A stretch of 64,000 nucleotides of DNA. Source: Pedobacter steynii (GTDB lineage Bacteria; Bacteroidota; Bacteroidia; Sphingobacteriales; Sphingobacteriaceae). The notes under the pieces were generated by a model, which ran no database searches, was not told where the DNA came from, and was given only the letters and a program-made list of their open reading frames with translations. The stretch is taken from positions 5,332,001-5,396,000 of the forward strand of contig NZ_CP017141.1 of the NCBI RefSeq assembly GCF_001721645.1. Reading direction: 5' to 3'. This document shows, in pieces, positions 18,069 to 27,698 of this stretch (positions within the stretch are counted from its first letter, which is position 1; the number at the start of each line of letters is the position of its first letter). A program made the translations under genes and the position numbers.

Positions 18069-20444
18069 CTACTCGTATTTTAAGGCATCAACAGGTTCTG
18101 AGATAGCGCTTTTATAGGCCTGGTAACTTAATGTCAGCAAAGCAATAAGTAAGGTGCCCGCTGAAGCGGCCACAATAATCCACCAGGATATCGTGGTATG
18201 AAATTCAAAATTCCTAAGCCATTTATTCATCAGGTAATAGGAGATGGGTACCGCAATTAGGATGGCTACACAAATCATCTTGATGAAAGAAAAAGATAAC
18301 AATTGCATTAAGTTGGCAACCGAAGCACCCAGTACCTTTCTGATGCCAAATTCCTTGGTCCGTTGTGCCGCGCTAAAAGCTACAAGCCCGTATAAACCCA
18401 GACAGGAAATGAAAATGGCGAGCCCGCCGAAAACATTAGACAAGATACCCAGCTTTTGCTCTTTTTGCATCATCTCCTGGTAGGCGGTACTGGTAAAATT
18501 CAGCTCAACAGGGTATGCAGGGTTGACTTCTTTGGTAATCCGGGTAATCGTTTCCATGTTCTGCTGTAGGTCTTTCGATGTATCCAGGCGCATGGTAACG
18601 GCGCCTGTATGTTGCCGACTAAAATAGACGATCAATGGGGAATTGGATTTATATGGGGAGTCCCAGATAAAGTCTTCAAACACCCCTATAATTGTCTTTT
18701 GGTACCCAGACATTTTTATGGTGCTGCCCAATGGATGTTGCAATTTCATGGTCTTCACAGCAGAGGCACTAACCATCACCGCAACCGAGTCAGAGGCATA
18801 TCGATCTGAGAAATCTCTTCCGGAGATCAGCTTTAATCCGGTGGTTTTAATAAAATCATAGGTCGTGCCGATCCGGTTGAATAGAATGTTGGCTTCTTTA
18901 GGTGTACTGCCCGGCCACTCCAGATTGTTAAAGAAGGAATTGTGGTGAACCAGGGGCTGGGATGATTGAAACATGCTGGTCACTGCGCCGGATTTGATCA
19001 GTCTGGTTTTCAGCAATTCATATTTATCCGCTAATAAGCCGTCCTGCGGCATTTCAATCAAAGCCTTTACATCCGCACCAATAGGTTTATTTTTGATGTA
19101 TTGGATTTGCTTATAGATCACCATCGTCGAGATAATCAATAACACAGTAAAACAAAACTGGCCTACGATTAATACCTGACGAAGGCTGACAGAAAGCAGG
19201 CTCCGGCTTATTGTTTTCTTTTTTAAGGTTTGAATGGGATTAAATGAAGACAGGTAAAATGCGGGGTAACTGCCTGCTGTTAAGCCGGTCATGCAAACAA
19301 TTCCTATCAGGCCAAACCAGCTGTAAACATTAAAGTAAGTGATGCTCATGTTAACACCCAGCAGGTTATTGAAGGATGGCAGACAAGCCTCAATCAGGGC
19401 CAATGCCAGCACAATGCTCATAATTGCCAATACCAGAGACTCGATCAGAAACTGCATGATCAGAGAAAACCTGCTGGCACCTATTGTTTTTTTAATGCCT
19501 ACTTCTTTGGCACGTCTCTCTGATTTTGCCGTGGTCATATTCATAAAATTGATGCAGGCAATAAGCAGGATACCAAAGGCAAGCGCCATAAAAAGCCAGA
19601 TCTGTTCAATTGCACCACCCACACTTTTTCCACCTTCAAATTTTCCATACAAATGCATTTTGTTTAAGGGGAAAAAGAAGTGAGGCTGCTGTCCGACGAT
19701 GTTTTGATTTTTTCTGACCAGGGCATCCAGCTTTTTATTGACAATGGAAATATCCGCATTGGAATTTAACTGAACTAAAGTGATGAAACTGTAATTGCTC
19801 CAGTTTAAATTCTTTGCATCCGAATTAACGATCTCGTAAAAGGACCAGGGCATTAGAAAATCAAACTTATTGGAGCTGTTCTCAGGTAAATCTTTAACAA
19901 CTGCCGTTACCTTTAAATCTTCCCGGTTCTCATACTTTACGGACTTATTGAGTACATCAGTAGAACCAAAGAGAACTTTTGCCAGGCTTTCGGTCAGGAT
20001 AACTGATTTCGGTTGGGCCAGTGCCGTTTTAGGGTCCCCCGCGATAAACTGGTAATCATACATCTTCAGGATGTCTGGTTCTGCGAACTTCCCTGATTTT
20101 TTGAAGGTGTTTTCTTTGTTTGAAATCAGGTTTTTCGCTCCGTAATTCATTCTGGCGATATATTTAACCTCGGGAATGCCCTGTTTAACCAATGGTGCGA
20201 AAGCAGTTGTGGTCCCATCAAATGTGGCTACAATTTTCCCGCTGTCGTCGGTTACATTGGTCATTCCTATATATACATCGGCAGCATGCTTTGATTGTTT
20301 ATCAAAATTCCATTCATAGGAAACATAGAGCAGCAACATTAAACAGGCAGCCAGGCCAATCGCTAGTCCGGTGACATTAATAAAAGAAGATACCCGGTTT
20401 CTAAGGATATTACGCAACGCGATTTTAATGTTAAGTTTGAACAT
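18069..20444 (-). CDS. MacB/FtsX-like ABC transporter permease
   Basis: About 791 residues from ATG 20444 (MFKLNIKIALRN). It has two repeats of the MacB periplasmic-core plus FtsX layout: N-terminal ALRNILRNRVSSFINVTGLAIGLA, FtsX motif NFMNMTTAKSERRAKEVGIKKTIGA, and a second FtsX copy with FSAAQRTKEFGIRKVLGAS. Eight transmembrane segments are expected. Such Bacteroidota permeases work with a separate ATPase for export of peptides, lipids or drugs; none is adjacent. An in-frame extension up to 20600 does not look like protein and is left out. Confidence 0.9.
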   Translation of the reverse strand: MFKLNIKIALRNILRNRVSSFINVTGLAIGLAACLMLLLYVSYEWNFDKQSKHAADVYIGMTNVTDDSGKIVATFDGTTTAFAPLVKQGIPEVKYIARMNYGAKNLISNKENTFKKSGKFAEPDILKMYDYQFIAGDPKTALAQPKSVILTESLAKVLFGSTDVLNKSVKYENREDLKVTAVVKDLPENSSNKFDFLMPWSFYEIVNSDAKNLNWSNYSFITLVQLNSNADISIVNKKLDALVRKNQNIVGQQPHFFFPLNKMHLYGKFEGGKSVGGAIEQIWLFMALAFGILLIACINFMNMTTAKSERRAKEVGIKKTIGASRFSLIMQFLIESLVLAIMSIVLALALIEACLPSFNNLLGVNMSITYFNVYSWFGLIGIVCMTGLTAGSYPAFYLSSFNPIQTLKKKTISRSLLSVSLRQVLIVGQFCFTVLLIISTMVIYKQIQYIKNKPIGADVKALIEMPQDGLLADKYELLKTRLIKSGAVTSMFQSSQPLVHHNSFFNNLEWPGSTPKEANILFNRIGTTYDFIKTTGLKLISGRDFSDRYASDSVAVMVSASAVKTMKLQHPLGSTIKMSGYQKTIIGVFEDFIWDSPYKSNSPLIVYFSRQHTGAVTMRLDTSKDLQQNMETITRITKEVNPAYPVELNFTSTAYQEMMQKEQKLGILSNVFGGLAIFISCLGLYGLVAFSAAQRTKEFGIRKVLGASVANLMQLLSFSFIKMICVAILIAVPISYYLMNKWLRNFEFHTTISWWIIVAASAGTLLIALLTLSYQAYKSAISEPVDALKYE

Positions 20445-20623
20445 GGCCTGGTGTTTAATTAACCTATAGGTTTCTGATAAAACCAATGCTTTACGAACAC
20501 CATGCCAATGATCTGAACTTATGTATCGTGCTGAAAATGAATGTTTTAGTTTGTTTGTTTTGAGCATGGTGGCCGAAAATGGACACTTGCTGTGCAGCAT
20601 CGGACACCAGGGCCATCAGCCTG

Positions 20624-21037
20624 TTAAGCTTCCAAAATATCATAAACGAGCACTTTGGCCCAAAGGTGACTGTAGTTTTTTATGAATTCCAGGTGTATAG
20701 GATGGGTCTGATAAATGGCCTGTCCTTCGAGGTCCTTAAAGAACAGCAATTCAGAAACTCCCCAGCTGCTGTCAATGACATCGCGTTTCTCTGTACCGGC
20801 CACTATACCAACATGAAGATCCAGAACGGTTTCTATTTTTGACAGGGTTTTTACTCCTTTTATTAATTCCTCACGGTCTGCTTTGGAATCGGGGTTTTTC
20901 AACCAGAAGAATACGTGATGGACCACAGGATATTTTCCTTTTTCAGTTGACAGGGGCATTGCAGAGGCGGCAGTTCCAACTGCAATCGCAGCAGCGGTGC
21001 CAATAAATTTTCTTCGGTTTGATTTGTTCATAATCAT
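20624..21037 (-). CDS. Dabb (stress-responsive A/B barrel) protein with Tat-like signal
   Basis: 137 residues. The N-terminus NRRKFIGTAAAIAVGTAASA resembles a twin-arginine signal peptide. Residues from about 40 form a Dabb domain: VVHHVFFWLK, KIETVLDLHVG, and YQTHPIHLEFIKNY. Dabb proteins are small dimeric ferredoxin-like barrels; some are enzymes, most are unassigned. It is divergent from a GNAT gene, and the shared region has two ATACTGGACC boxes. A second Dabb gene without a signal occurs at 30603-30908. Confidence 0.85.
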   Translation of the reverse strand: MIMNKSNRRKFIGTAAAIAVGTAASAMPLSTEKGKYPVVHHVFFWLKNPDSKADREELIKGVKTLSKIETVLDLHVGIVAGTEKRDVIDSSWGVSELLFFKDLEGQAIYQTHPIHLEFIKNYSHLWAKVLVYDILEA

Positions 21038-21071
21038 GAATTTATAAAAAAGTACCGGATTTCTATAATTT

Positions 21072-21109
21072 ATACTGGACCCATTTAAAATCTAAATACT
21101 GGACCAGTA
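21072..21109. promoter_or_regulatory. Two ATACTGGACC boxes, possible MocR-type operator
   Basis: ATACTGGACC occurs at 21072-21081 and again at 21096-21105, 24 bases start to start. The second copy is also part of the inverted repeat TACTG-gac-CAGTA (21097-21109). CTGGAC direct repeats resemble sites of MocR/GntR-type regulators, but no such regulator gene is in this window. Confidence 0.35.
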
Positions 21110-21158
21110 CCCTGAGCCTGTATTTCCTCACATTTGCCGGAAATAAAACATTAGGAAG

Positions 21159-21605
21159 ATGAAGCATATTATTAAAAAAGCGAGTCTGGAAGACTTAGAT
21201 CAAACTGCAGAACTGTTTAACCTTTACCGTATTTTCTACCGTCAGGAATCTGACCTTGAAAAAGGAAAAGCTTTCCTCAAAGAAAGATTCCTGAATAGTG
21301 AATCGGATATTTTCCTGGCCATGGCAGATGGTAAAGCCGTAGGCTTTGTGCAGTTGTACAAATTGTTCCACTATACCAAACTTCAGAAGCAATGGTTGCT
21401 GAGCGACCTCTTTGTTCATCCTGATTTCCGGGGACAGGGGCTTTCTGTAGCGCTGATAGACAGAAGCAAGCAATGGTGTGAGGAAACCGGAGCATGTGGC
21501 CTGATGCTGGAAACAGAAAAGACAAACGATATCGGTAACAGCCTGTATCCACGCTGTGGATTCGAATATGACGGATTGCACAATTACTACCATTGGTGGA
21601 AATAG
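21159..21605 (+). CDS. GNAT N-acetyltransferase
   Basis: 148 residues. The acetyl-CoA-binding motif A is seen as LSDLFVHPDFRGQGLSVALIDRS, followed by GLMLETEKTNDIGNSLYPRCGF and the typical end YHWWK. It is a single-domain acetyltransferase; the substrate is unknown. The gene is divergent from the Tat-signal Dabb gene and may share its regulatory region. Confidence 0.9.
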   Translation: MKHIIKKASLEDLDQTAELFNLYRIFYRQESDLEKGKAFLKERFLNSESDIFLAMADGKAVGFVQLYKLFHYTKLQKQWLLSDLFVHPDFRGQGLSVALIDRSKQWCEETGACGLMLETEKTNDIGNSLYPRCGFEYDGLHNYYHWWK

Positions 21606-21674
21606 TCTTATCTTTACATCATTTCCGGTATATGCTGCTTGCGACAAATACCGGAAACACCATACCATTATCAA

Positions 21675-22382
21675 ATGAACGTATACGAACTGATCATCAG
21701 CGACAAAGAAAAGGTAGCATTGGAAGATGTGTTTTTCAGTACTGAAAATAAGGCCATTTTAAATCAGATTTTAAAAGAACACCAATACCTGGAAGAGTTG
21801 CGTGTTTATAACTTGCCGGTAGACAACAAGATCTTACTTTATGGTGATTCCGGTTGTGGAAAGACGACTACCGCCAAAGCCATTGCAACCGCCCTGGATA
21901 AGCCAATTGTAATCCTGAGTTTAAGTACTGTCATCTCTGCGAGAATAGGGGAAACCTCTAAAAATCTAAAAGCTGTTTTTGACCAGGCCATACGACAAAA
22001 AGCAGTGTTGTTTCTGGATGAGTTTGACCAGATCGGGAAAATGAGGGGAAATGACGATAAAGAAGTGGGTGAAATGCGCCGGCTGGTGAATACCATCATC
22101 CAGTTGATTGATTATTTTCCACTGGATTGTCTGTTGATCTGTGCTACCAATCACCACGATATTATCGACCGGGCGCTATTGAGAAGGTTTCAGTTGAAAC
22201 TCAGATTTGACATGCCTGAAGAAGAGAAACTGAATTCCTACTATGATAAAATGCTGGCCCCTTTTCCTGAGCATTTAAAAGCAATTGACCGGAAATATGG
22301 GGTTTCTTTTGCTGAAGTTAAAGATTACGTACATACCACCATGAAAAAGCGGATCATCTTAGAGCTGGAGCAAAAGAAGTAA
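21675..22382 (+). CDS. AAA-family ATPase
   Basis: 235 residues from ATG 21675 (MNVYELII). Walker A is GDSGCGKTTT, Walker B is VLFLDEFDQI, and the arginine-finger region is DRALLRRFQLKLRFDMP. It is a single AAA module with a short C-terminal helical part, like the small stand-alone AAA proteins that act as remodelers or chaperones. An upstream TTG would add 12 residues without support. It converges with the subtilase gene, 23 bases apart, and is not part of the minus-strand cluster. Confidence 0.85.
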   Translation: MNVYELIISDKEKVALEDVFFSTENKAILNQILKEHQYLEELRVYNLPVDNKILLYGDSGCGKTTTAKAIATALDKPIVILSLSTVISARIGETSKNLKAVFDQAIRQKAVLFLDEFDQIGKMRGNDDKEVGEMRRLVNTIIQLIDYFPLDCLLICATNHHDIIDRALLRRFQLKLRFDMPEEEKLNSYYDKMLAPFPEHLKAIDRKYGVSFAEVKDYVHTTMKKRIILELEQKK

Positions 22383-22405
22383 TCAAAATTTATGGCGTTG
22401 CCGAA

Positions 22406-24745
22406 TTATCTTTCTGTAAAACCAGTTCCATTGCCAAGTACGGCTAAACTATAACCTTGCTTTGATAAAGTATTCTGTGCGGTAATCCGGATCAGGTATT
22501 TGCCGGGTAAGGGATCTTTAATCCATACCTTTTCGGTATTGTTATTTTTATCCAGTGGTTTTAAATCGAACAAAGTATCAAAAAGAGGGTCCTTTTTATA
22601 ATTATGTTCCATATTGCCTAGTCTCCATTCATTGTCTGGTAGTTTTACACTCAGCTGCAGGTTATTCTGTATTCCTTTTGCCGGTGGGTCAATCCAGCAA
22701 AGGGTAACCGACAGGTCTGCGCTGGCTTCTGCAAGGTCTATCACATATTCACGTACAGATTTCAAGGGGCCTCCCAATTCTGCCCTGCTCACCAATGCGG
22801 TGGCCTCGGTATTCAGGATGTCCACAAATTGCAGCTGGATGTTCTGTTCATTTAGCAGCCGGTTCATGTCTACCAGACCAAAGCCCTGATCAAAATCCGG
22901 AAAGCCGATTTTCTCCAGACTGGGGTCTTCGGGTGCATGGCGGTAACTGTCTATCTGGCGACTGTTCCCGATAATAATTGCTTTGATCAGCGATGAGGAG
23001 GGATTGTTATAATGATGTACTTTCCTTAAATACTCCCTGATGAGTGCAGCCATTCCGCTGACCACAGGTGTGGCCATGCTTGTCCCTGTTTTAAAAGTGT
23101 AATGTTCATCGTAAAATTCACTGTTTGTGGCAGCGATCACCACATTGCCAGCCTTTGCCGAAAGGATATATGCACCTGGTGCCAGGACTTCGGGTTTGAT
23201 GCTGTCGAAATCAGTCGGACCGGTACTGCTGCCCAAAGAAGGGTGGTCTATGTCGGATATCAGTTTCATGGTATTGAGCGGTGGTACCGGGAAGCTTGCC
23301 GGACGCAGGTCACCCCAGGTCTGATTGATGACCGGATGGGTCCTTCGTCCGGAACAGGAACCCACCGTCAGCGCATTTTTTGCCGTTGCCGGTGCACCCA
23401 CAGTCTTATAAGCCAATCTGCCATTAACGGCATTGCCTTCATTTCCCGCCGCCACGACCAGCAATATTTCCGGATTTTCATAGATGAATTTATCTACACT
23501 GAAGGAGCCAAACTGATATTCCCCGTTTACTTTCCATCCCAGGCTCAGGTTGATGATTTTTGCGCCCTGATCTGCCGCAATTTTCAATAGTTTTCCAATA
23601 TCTACCGGCAGGTCTAACTGCCCGCTGCTGTTCACAATTCCTATCGTAACCACTGCTGCCTTTGGTGCTATTCCGGTAATCTTACCTCCGGAAGCGGTAC
23701 CATCGCCGCAAATAATACCGGCCACATGTGTTCCATGGCCATGTTGGTCCTCTACAGATCCCATTCCATATTGTAAGCTGGTTTTGATCCTGTGCTGCAG
23801 GTCCGGATGATGCTGATCTATACCACTATCGATAACTGCCACCGTTTCTTCTGCTCCATAAAAGGCAGAAGTATGGGTATCCGGGTATTCCAGTCCGATC
23901 ACCTTTCTGGATACATCACAAAAAAGGGTAGGAGGTTCGTATACCGCCATTCCACTTACATAAGGGGAGTCGGCCAAGGCACTGATTAAGGAGGAGCCCG
24001 GGTTAATTTCAATTCGGATAATGTTTAGCCCGGAATCCACAATTGTAGCTTCGCCGGTAGCTTTGATCAGCTCGGTGACCTTGTCGATTTGCTTTTCTTC
24101 CGATACTACAATATCAAACTGTTTAAGGGAAGGCATTCCCTTAAGGCCAGCGCTGGCCTGATCAAGTTCTTTCACCAGACTGTCTGTAATTTTTCTTTCG
24201 ATCTCATATTTACCTATTGTTTTGGTAATCTCCTGTGCACGGAGGTACTGGTATTGCTTTTCTGTCAGCGATACTTTATAGCAATATTCATTTCCACTGT
24301 CAAAATAAGTGCAGAATTTTAAGCCATGATTCCGGAATGCTGATCTCCATACCGAATTAAGGGGGCCATTAAAAGTGACAATATACAAGCCTTCCGGATC
24401 TGAAGAAACCTCTAAAGAGGGATCAACCCAATCAGAATAGGCCTTTCTGGCCTTGGTTTTAAAAACCGACATCCACTCTGATTCCCTGACCCCGGTTTCC
24501 GCCTGGGGATTGGAAACCCCTAATAAGGAGGCATCGTTGTCTGTGCTTAGTTTTTGTTGATAAGGGAAATCCATCAGGATGTGTTTCTTCTTCAGTATTT
24601 CCAATGAAGAAGCCGGAATATCGACTTCGAACATACCATCATACTGTCCGATGATGGTGGCACCGGAAAGTGAAATTTCCTCATTAATCGTTTTTAGTTC
24701 CTCATCTCCCATATAGCGGAGTTCTACCCGGATTAAATTTTCCAT
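22406..24745 (-). CDS. S8 family serine peptidase (subtilase) with three propeptide-like modules
   Basis: 779 residues. The catalytic triad is complete: Asp306 in VAVIDSGID, His337 in HGHGTHVAG and Ser556 in GTSMATPV. Before it are about 290 residues that appear to hold three consecutive I9/propeptide-like units (near residues 5-60, 115-180 and 205-275), each with a beta-strand, helix and two-strand pattern. The C-terminal 150 residues form a beta-rich domain. There is no signal peptide, unlike most subtilases, so it may act in the cytoplasm or leave by an unknown route. It is the last gene of the ten-gene run. Confidence 0.92.
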   Translation of the reverse strand: MENLIRVELRYMGDEELKTINEEISLSGATIIGQYDGMFEVDIPASSLEILKKKHILMDFPYQQKLSTDNDASLLGVSNPQAETGVRESEWMSVFKTKARKAYSDWVDPSLEVSSDPEGLYIVTFNGPLNSVWRSAFRNHGLKFCTYFDSGNEYCYKVSLTEKQYQYLRAQEITKTIGKYEIERKITDSLVKELDQASAGLKGMPSLKQFDIVVSEEKQIDKVTELIKATGEATIVDSGLNIIRIEINPGSSLISALADSPYVSGMAVYEPPTLFCDVSRKVIGLEYPDTHTSAFYGAEETVAVIDSGIDQHHPDLQHRIKTSLQYGMGSVEDQHGHGTHVAGIICGDGTASGGKITGIAPKAAVVTIGIVNSSGQLDLPVDIGKLLKIAADQGAKIINLSLGWKVNGEYQFGSFSVDKFIYENPEILLVVAAGNEGNAVNGRLAYKTVGAPATAKNALTVGSCSGRRTHPVINQTWGDLRPASFPVPPLNTMKLISDIDHPSLGSSTGPTDFDSIKPEVLAPGAYILSAKAGNVVIAATNSEFYDEHYTFKTGTSMATPVVSGMAALIREYLRKVHHYNNPSSSLIKAIIIGNSRQIDSYRHAPEDPSLEKIGFPDFDQGFGLVDMNRLLNEQNIQLQFVDILNTEATALVSRAELGGPLKSVREYVIDLAEASADLSVTLCWIDPPAKGIQNNLQLSVKLPDNEWRLGNMEHNYKKDPLFDTLFDLKPLDKNNNTEKVWIKDPLPGKYLIRITAQNTLSKQGYSLAVLGNGTGFTER

Positions 24746-24775
24746 TGTATGCTGTTTAATGATGACCGTTCTGAT

Positions 24776-26377
24776 TTAATGCTGATAACAGGATTTTAAC
24801 CAGTTTTTTAGTTCTGCTGAAATATTTTGCTGTGCTTCAATTCTTTCCCAATAATCATTGCCGCTCACGGTATGGGTATCCAGTTCAATAGCATCCACCA
24901 TCGGGGGATCGGCTAATAATTCCGCCTCATCAGGATGTTCATATTCCTGAAATACATCCGACTCAATCTCAAACTCGTTGTCCAGCTCCAGGGTAAATTC
25001 CTCCTGGGTATCCACCCCCAGATCCAGGAGTGTGGCTTTTTCCTGTTCCATTCTATTCAGAAAGCCCGGAAGGTCTCTCATGATCTCTGTTAAGGTTTGA
25101 GTGGCGGTGTTAAAGCCAATATCATTGATCATGGAATTTTCACGGTACAGGTAAAACCCTTTCTGCCGGTTGCCGATGGTCAGCTCTTCAATTGGGTGGG
25201 CAGTATCGACACGAAGCCTTTTCATGAAATCAAGATTTCCATAACGTGCAATACCATCTATGATCACGAGTTCAACCTCAGGTTCTGCGGCCTTGATCAA
25301 TTGCATATAGGCATCGTCCTCATTGCCTTTGATCACGAGAATATCAGCCAGCTTTCCCGCTTCCAAAGTGCCCAGATGTGCTCCCCATCCGGTAACTGCT
25401 GCAGCATTACTGCTGGCCGCGCAGACCAGTTCATAATTGCTGAATACCTCGCCTTGCTGCTGATTGGCAAACCAGGCGACTTTAAGTTCCTGGAGGATAT
25501 TTTTGCTTCCTGTAGGAGACCAGTCGCAACCCAGACTAAAGAGTAAGCCCGAGGCTTTCAGCGCGCGCAAATCAATGGTCTTTCCATAAAGCAGCTGATT
25601 GCTGAAGGGCGACCAGACTACTTTGGCCCCTTTTTGCTGCAAATGGTTCAGGTCTGTTTCCTGTAAGCCCAGGGAATGGATGCCGACCAGCTTATCATTG
25701 ATCAGGTCATTTATTTTAAGATTGGAAAAATGTCTCCTCGCACTTTCATCAATGCCTTCCGAGAGGTGGTAAAAGTAAACGCCTCCGCTCTCATCATTCA
25801 GGGCTTCCCGAAAATTACTGATCCGTTCTGCCGCAGTGGCTCCTGTAACCACCAGGTCTGGTACCATGCTTCGTGCCGGGGGAAGGCTTTCGTTTTCAGG
25901 TTGTTCTGCAAACCTCAAAGCACCTCTGAAAAGTCGGCTTCCTCCGTTCACCTGTGTTCGCATGCCCTGTCCGGTAGTGGTGCCGCTAAGCAAGGCTTTG
26001 GCTTCTACATAGCGCACCAATGCTTTGGCCGATACGCTGAATTTTGCCAGGGCCTGTTTTATCGGTTTGGAAACTCCTGCTCTATACTCCGGATGGGATG
26101 GCCATTGGGAACGGTTATCATAACGTTTCGGAACCACCCAGAGGGGAAGTACATTATATACAAAATGATTGTGCAGGTCAATCAGACCAGGGTATATGGT
26201 ACCTTCAGTTTCTACAATTACTTTACCTGAAAACTCTGCCGGAAGTTTGCGCTGATCATCAGTGATTGCTGCAATTCTTCCTTCTTTTATGGCGAGGTAG
26301 CCATCATTAATGATCCTGCTTTCTGCCTGCATGGTAACGATACGCCCATGTAAAACAAAACTTGGTTTCTGTGCCAT
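24776..26377 (-). CDS. Metal-dependent amidohydrolase (Atz/Trz-like)
   Basis: 533 residues. The metal-binding HxH lies in GLIDLHNHF, with further ligands likely in LVGIHSLG and GCDWSPTGSKN, and the C-terminal GTLEAGKLADILVI closes the amidohydrolase barrel and small beta domain. The family hydrolyses C-N bonds in heterocycles and amides, often of nucleobase-like rings. About 120 acidic residues follow the usual domain end and are not recognised. It starts 12 bases after the UDG-like gene and ends 30 bases before the subtilase. Confidence 0.85.
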   Translation of the reverse strand: MAQKPSFVLHGRIVTMQAESRIINDGYLAIKEGRIAAITDDQRKLPAEFSGKVIVETEGTIYPGLIDLHNHFVYNVLPLWVVPKRYDNRSQWPSHPEYRAGVSKPIKQALAKFSVSAKALVRYVEAKALLSGTTTGQGMRTQVNGGSRLFRGALRFAEQPENESLPPARSMVPDLVVTGATAAERISNFREALNDESGGVYFYHLSEGIDESARRHFSNLKINDLINDKLVGIHSLGLQETDLNHLQQKGAKVVWSPFSNQLLYGKTIDLRALKASGLLFSLGCDWSPTGSKNILQELKVAWFANQQQGEVFSNYELVCAASSNAAAVTGWGAHLGTLEAGKLADILVIKGNEDDAYMQLIKAAEPEVELVIIDGIARYGNLDFMKRLRVDTAHPIEELTIGNRQKGFYLYRENSMINDIGFNTATQTLTEIMRDLPGFLNRMEQEKATLLDLGVDTQEEFTLELDNEFEIESDVFQEYEHPDEAELLADPPMVDAIELDTHTVSGNDYWERIEAQQNISAELKNWLKSCYQH

Positions 26378-26389
26378 ATTATTTTAGAT

Positions 26390-27691
26390 TTATTCGATAT
26401 TGTTTTTGTAATCTTCAGGTTCTTCTGCCCATATCTCCGTTGTTGCGGTTTCCTTAGCCTTTACCGTATCCATCAGCGCCAGTTGCGCCTTTTTCTCTTC
26501 ATATAGCAACATCCCCGGAGAATCGGCGGTAAGCGAAGGATGATCTGTGATCGGAATGAGCTCGTTCTCATAATCACATTTTCCGATTTCCATCATCGGA
26601 CACAATACACAGGAGCCTTTAGGCCGTAGCAGATGACGGGAATTCTGATTGAGGACAATCCTGTCGTTTCTGGCTTCATCTACCAGTTGTTCCAGTATTT
26701 TTGCCCTGACAATTTTGTAGTTGGCCGGATTGCCGGTGATGTGTTCAGAAAAAATTACCCTTGCCGTCAGTTCAGTGCCATCGGGCAGGTCCCCGTATTT
26801 CAATACATGTTTTCTGCTGAGCAGGTCTTTAACCTTTTCTTCAGGCTGTGGATTGCCCTGGATGAAACGGTCCTGTAAAGCCGTGATGAAGGGTCTTGCC
26901 GTGGTGGCGCCAACCACCATAATGATTTTAGGAAGGCTCTGAAACAACTGACGCAGAAAATATTTTCGGTAATGAAAACATTCCTGCACAATCTCTTTTA
27001 CCTCTGTGCCCGTCATTTCCAATCCGGGATAACCGTCATTTTTCTGCGTTAACCAACGGGCAGAAGGGCAGGCCACCATATTGCCATAGGAAAGGTCTTC
27101 ACCTACTTTCAGCTCATGGTCTGTCCAGCCCATTTCTTCAGCCAGATCGTCCAGCAGTTTCTGTAATTCATGGTAATAAGTCACCTGCTGCAGTTGCAGG
27201 GGAATGCTTCTTTTACCATCCTGCTCAGGGACATTCAGATCGGTGCTGAGCAGGGGCGGAGCTTCTTCATTTGACCCTCCGAGTGCCGTAAATTTATCTT
27301 TGGGGATTTCCAGTTTATCGGTACTGCGATACCGGAAATAATGCGCATACTGCTTGTACTCATCAAATAGAGGATAAACTGAATTTTTCCTCCGGATGTC
27401 AAAACCCGTCAGGTTTGGGTTGATGCCTACCACAAAAATAGGGGATTTCCTGCAGCCGCTTAATACTTCCGGTGTCAGGTTGGCGAGACCGACATAGTCA
27501 GATGGTTGTTCAATACCCGGTTTTGGCGGTGGGCCATCCGCATTATAATCATAGCTGTGATAGGCACCCCATTTTCTAAAATAGGTGCAGGAATGTTTGG
27601 TTCCGCTGGGTTCCTGTGCAGCGCGCATTGCGCTGCAAGGCATCACCTCATAGATCAGCTCTACTTCGGTGGGTAGTTTGGAGTTGTTCAT
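26390..27691 (-). CDS. Unknown protein, possibly uracil-DNA-glycosylase-like fold
   Basis: About 433 residues from ATG 27691 (MNNSKLPTEV); an upstream TTG at 27715 would overlap the previous gene. The order of motifs recalls the uracil-DNA glycosylase superfamily: PIFVVGINPN, then NMVACPSARW, then LPKIIMVVGATTA, then a late HITGNPANY histidine. A cysteine cluster CVLCPMMEIGKC follows, with more cysteines near the start, so a metal or Fe-S site is possible. Family assignment is inference from these short matches. It lies between the nucleoside-phosphorylase-like gene and the amidohydrolase gene. Confidence 0.6.
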   Translation of the reverse strand: MNNSKLPTEVELIYEVMPCSAMRAAQEPSGTKHSCTYFRKWGAYHSYDYNADGPPPKPGIEQPSDYVGLANLTPEVLSGCRKSPIFVVGINPNLTGFDIRRKNSVYPLFDEYKQYAHYFRYRSTDKLEIPKDKFTALGGSNEEAPPLLSTDLNVPEQDGKRSIPLQLQQVTYYHELQKLLDDLAEEMGWTDHELKVGEDLSYGNMVACPSARWLTQKNDGYPGLEMTGTEVKEIVQECFHYRKYFLRQLFQSLPKIIMVVGATTARPFITALQDRFIQGNPQPEEKVKDLLSRKHVLKYGDLPDGTELTARVIFSEHITGNPANYKIVRAKILEQLVDEARNDRIVLNQNSRHLLRPKGSCVLCPMMEIGKCDYENELIPITDHPSLTADSPGMLLYEEKKAQLALMDTVKAKETATTEIWAEEPEDYKNNIE

Positions 27692-27698
27692 GGCTGTT

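Noticed and set aside
20445..20600. 52-residue N-terminal extension of the MacB/FtsX permease
   Set aside because: The family begins at MFKLNIKIALRN; the extension has no matching features.
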